A stretch of 34,331 bases of DNA, taken from the NCBI GenBank assembly GCA_021648265.1, contig JAKITD010000027.1:1-34331 (forward strand). Reading direction: 5' to 3'. The translations under genes were made by a program, and so were the position numbers. Shown here piece by piece: positions 33,538 through 34,331 of this stretch (positions are counted from its first letter, which is position 1; every line of letters starts with the position of its first letter). The notes beneath the pieces were generated by a model. That model saw only the letters and a list, made by a program, of their open reading frames with translations. It did not search any database and was not told the DNA's origin. The stretch is from Flavobacteriaceae bacterium. Its GTDB lineage: Bacteria; Bacteroidota; Bacteroidia; Flavobacteriales; Flavobacteriaceae.

Positions 33538-34331
33538 TTACTGTTTGTATAACTCTTTACCTGCCTCTTCATATTTATCACCTTCTATCCAAAAAGGAGT
33601 TGTTGGGTCGTTAGCTATACTTCTTCCAGAAAGCACATAGGCTTTAAAAAATTTAAATAAATAATCAAAATCTAAGGTGTCTGCTTCATCACTAGGTTGA
33701 TGGTAGTATTTGGTTACATCGCCATCAAACGAAGTAAATCCTAACGAAAATGTAGGTGCTGGGATTCCTTTTTTGGCGAAATTCACATTGTCACTTCTAT
33801 CAAATAAGCCTTGCTCTGGAGCAGGGTCATCATTAGCAGTAAGTCCAAATATTGAAACCGCATCGATAATATGTTGAGAGGCAGTAGTTCTATAGAGCCC
33901 AAGTAAGGTGGTTAAAGAGGTGTCATTATAACCACCATTATCGCTATTAAAACAATAGACCATCTGCTTGAGTGGAAGCACGGGATTTTCTACATAAAAC
34001 TGACTGCCCAAAAGTCCTTTTTCTTCTCCAGTAAATAGAATAAACAAAGCAGATCGTTTGGTTGGATATTTAGCTAAATTTTGAGCCATACTTAAAACCG
34101 TTGTTGTTCCAACGGCATTGTCTCTTGCTCCGTTATAAATTGAGTCTCCTGTTTTATCGGGTTTTCCAATTCCTACATGATCGTAATGTGCAGAATAGAT
34201 GATGTATTCGTTTTTTAGTTTTGGATCGGTTCCTTCAATAACTCCAATTACGTTTTGAGATAAAACGGGTTCTGTTGATTGGTCGTCCATTTTTAAGGTG
34301 GTATTTATTTTTTTAATGGAAGCAACTTCTG
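33538..34331 (-). CDS. M28 family metallopeptidase, 5' end beyond the window
   Basis: The frame runs from the right edge without a stop, so the ATG at 34290 is probably internal (codons EVASIKKINTTLK precede it). The visible 263 residues carry the M28 dizinc site: IIYSAHYDHVG (His, Asp), NGARDNAVGT (bridging Asp), LFTGEEKGLLGS (catalytic Glu and metal Glu), CFNSDNGG (Asp) and the late His in KYYHQPSDEADTLDF. Family members are secreted aminopeptidases or carboxypeptidases, in Bacteroidota often periplasmic or lipid-anchored; the signal is not visible here. The C-terminus has no T9SS sorting domain. Confidence 0.9.
   Translation of the reverse strand, partial: EVASIKKINTTLKMDDQSTEPVLSQNVIGVIEGTDPKLKNEYIIYSAHYDHVGIGKPDKTGDSIYNGARDNAVGTTTVLSMAQNLAKYPTKRSALFILFTGEEKGLLGSQFYVENPVLPLKQMVYCFNSDNGGYNDTSLTTLLGLYRTTASQHIIDAVSIFGLTANDDPAPEQGLFDRSDNVNFAKKGIPAPTFSLGFTSFDGDVTKYYHQPSDEADTLDFDYLFKFFKAYVLSGRSIANDPTTPFWIEGDKYEEAGKELYKQ

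Overview
The window is AT-rich DNA from a member of the Bacteroidota, very probably a marine Flavobacteriaceae. Supporting signs are Bacteroidota -7 promoter boxes (TAnnTTTG), A-rich leaders without clear Shine-Dalgarno sequences, several proteins ending in type IX secretion (T9SS) sorting domains, an ECF sigma/FecR/TonB-receptor set, a lipoprotein with a Capnocytophaga-like surface-export signal, and the order rplQ, carA, eno, citrate synthase.

Layout. 1-10019 (+) is the end of the S10 operon followed by the spc and alpha operons without a break: rpsC (3' end), rplP, rpmC, rpsQ, rplN, rplX, rplE, rpsN, rpsH, rplF, rplR, rpsE, rpmD, rplO, secY, infA, rpmJ, rpsM, rpsK, rpsD, rpoA, rplQ, closed by a strong terminator. 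10081-16886 (+) holds a T9SS-sorted secreted protein, carA, eno, the decayed remains of a eukaryote-type citrate synthase, an intact bacterial-type citrate synthase and an arginase; clear hairpin terminators separate several of these units.

16942-24540 (-) is an accessory block of secreted proteins. It contains two paralogous predicted glycosidase-like proteins, a 718-residue protein with HYR-type Ig-like repeats, a secreted protein of unknown function, a 37-codon membrane peptide, and three broken remnants of T9SS sorting domains, one still attached to the N-terminus of a cellulase-like (GH9-type) protein. It appears to be a fast-evolving cluster shaped by duplication, gene conversion and deletion.

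24541-25154 is a long gene-poor spacer. argS (+) follows, with two insertions relative to the usual protein: about 115 residues in the catalytic domain, and a palindromic repeat translated in frame near the C-terminus. 27310-31408 (-) is an ECF sigma factor, a FecR-type anti-sigma factor and a TonB-dependent receptor with an STN-type signalling domain. Transcribed away from it is an acidic, repeat-built, probably surface-exposed lipoprotein; its promoter and the leader of the anti-sigma gene share the 11-mer AAAAGTAGGGT. The window ends inside an M28 metallopeptidase gene (-).

The most interesting points are the sigma/anti-sigma/receptor/lipoprotein unit with its shared motif, the two argS insertions, the eukaryote-type citrate synthase pseudogene beside its functional analogue, and the group of sorting-domain remnants and paralogues. 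All calls are from reading the sequence; no database search was possible.
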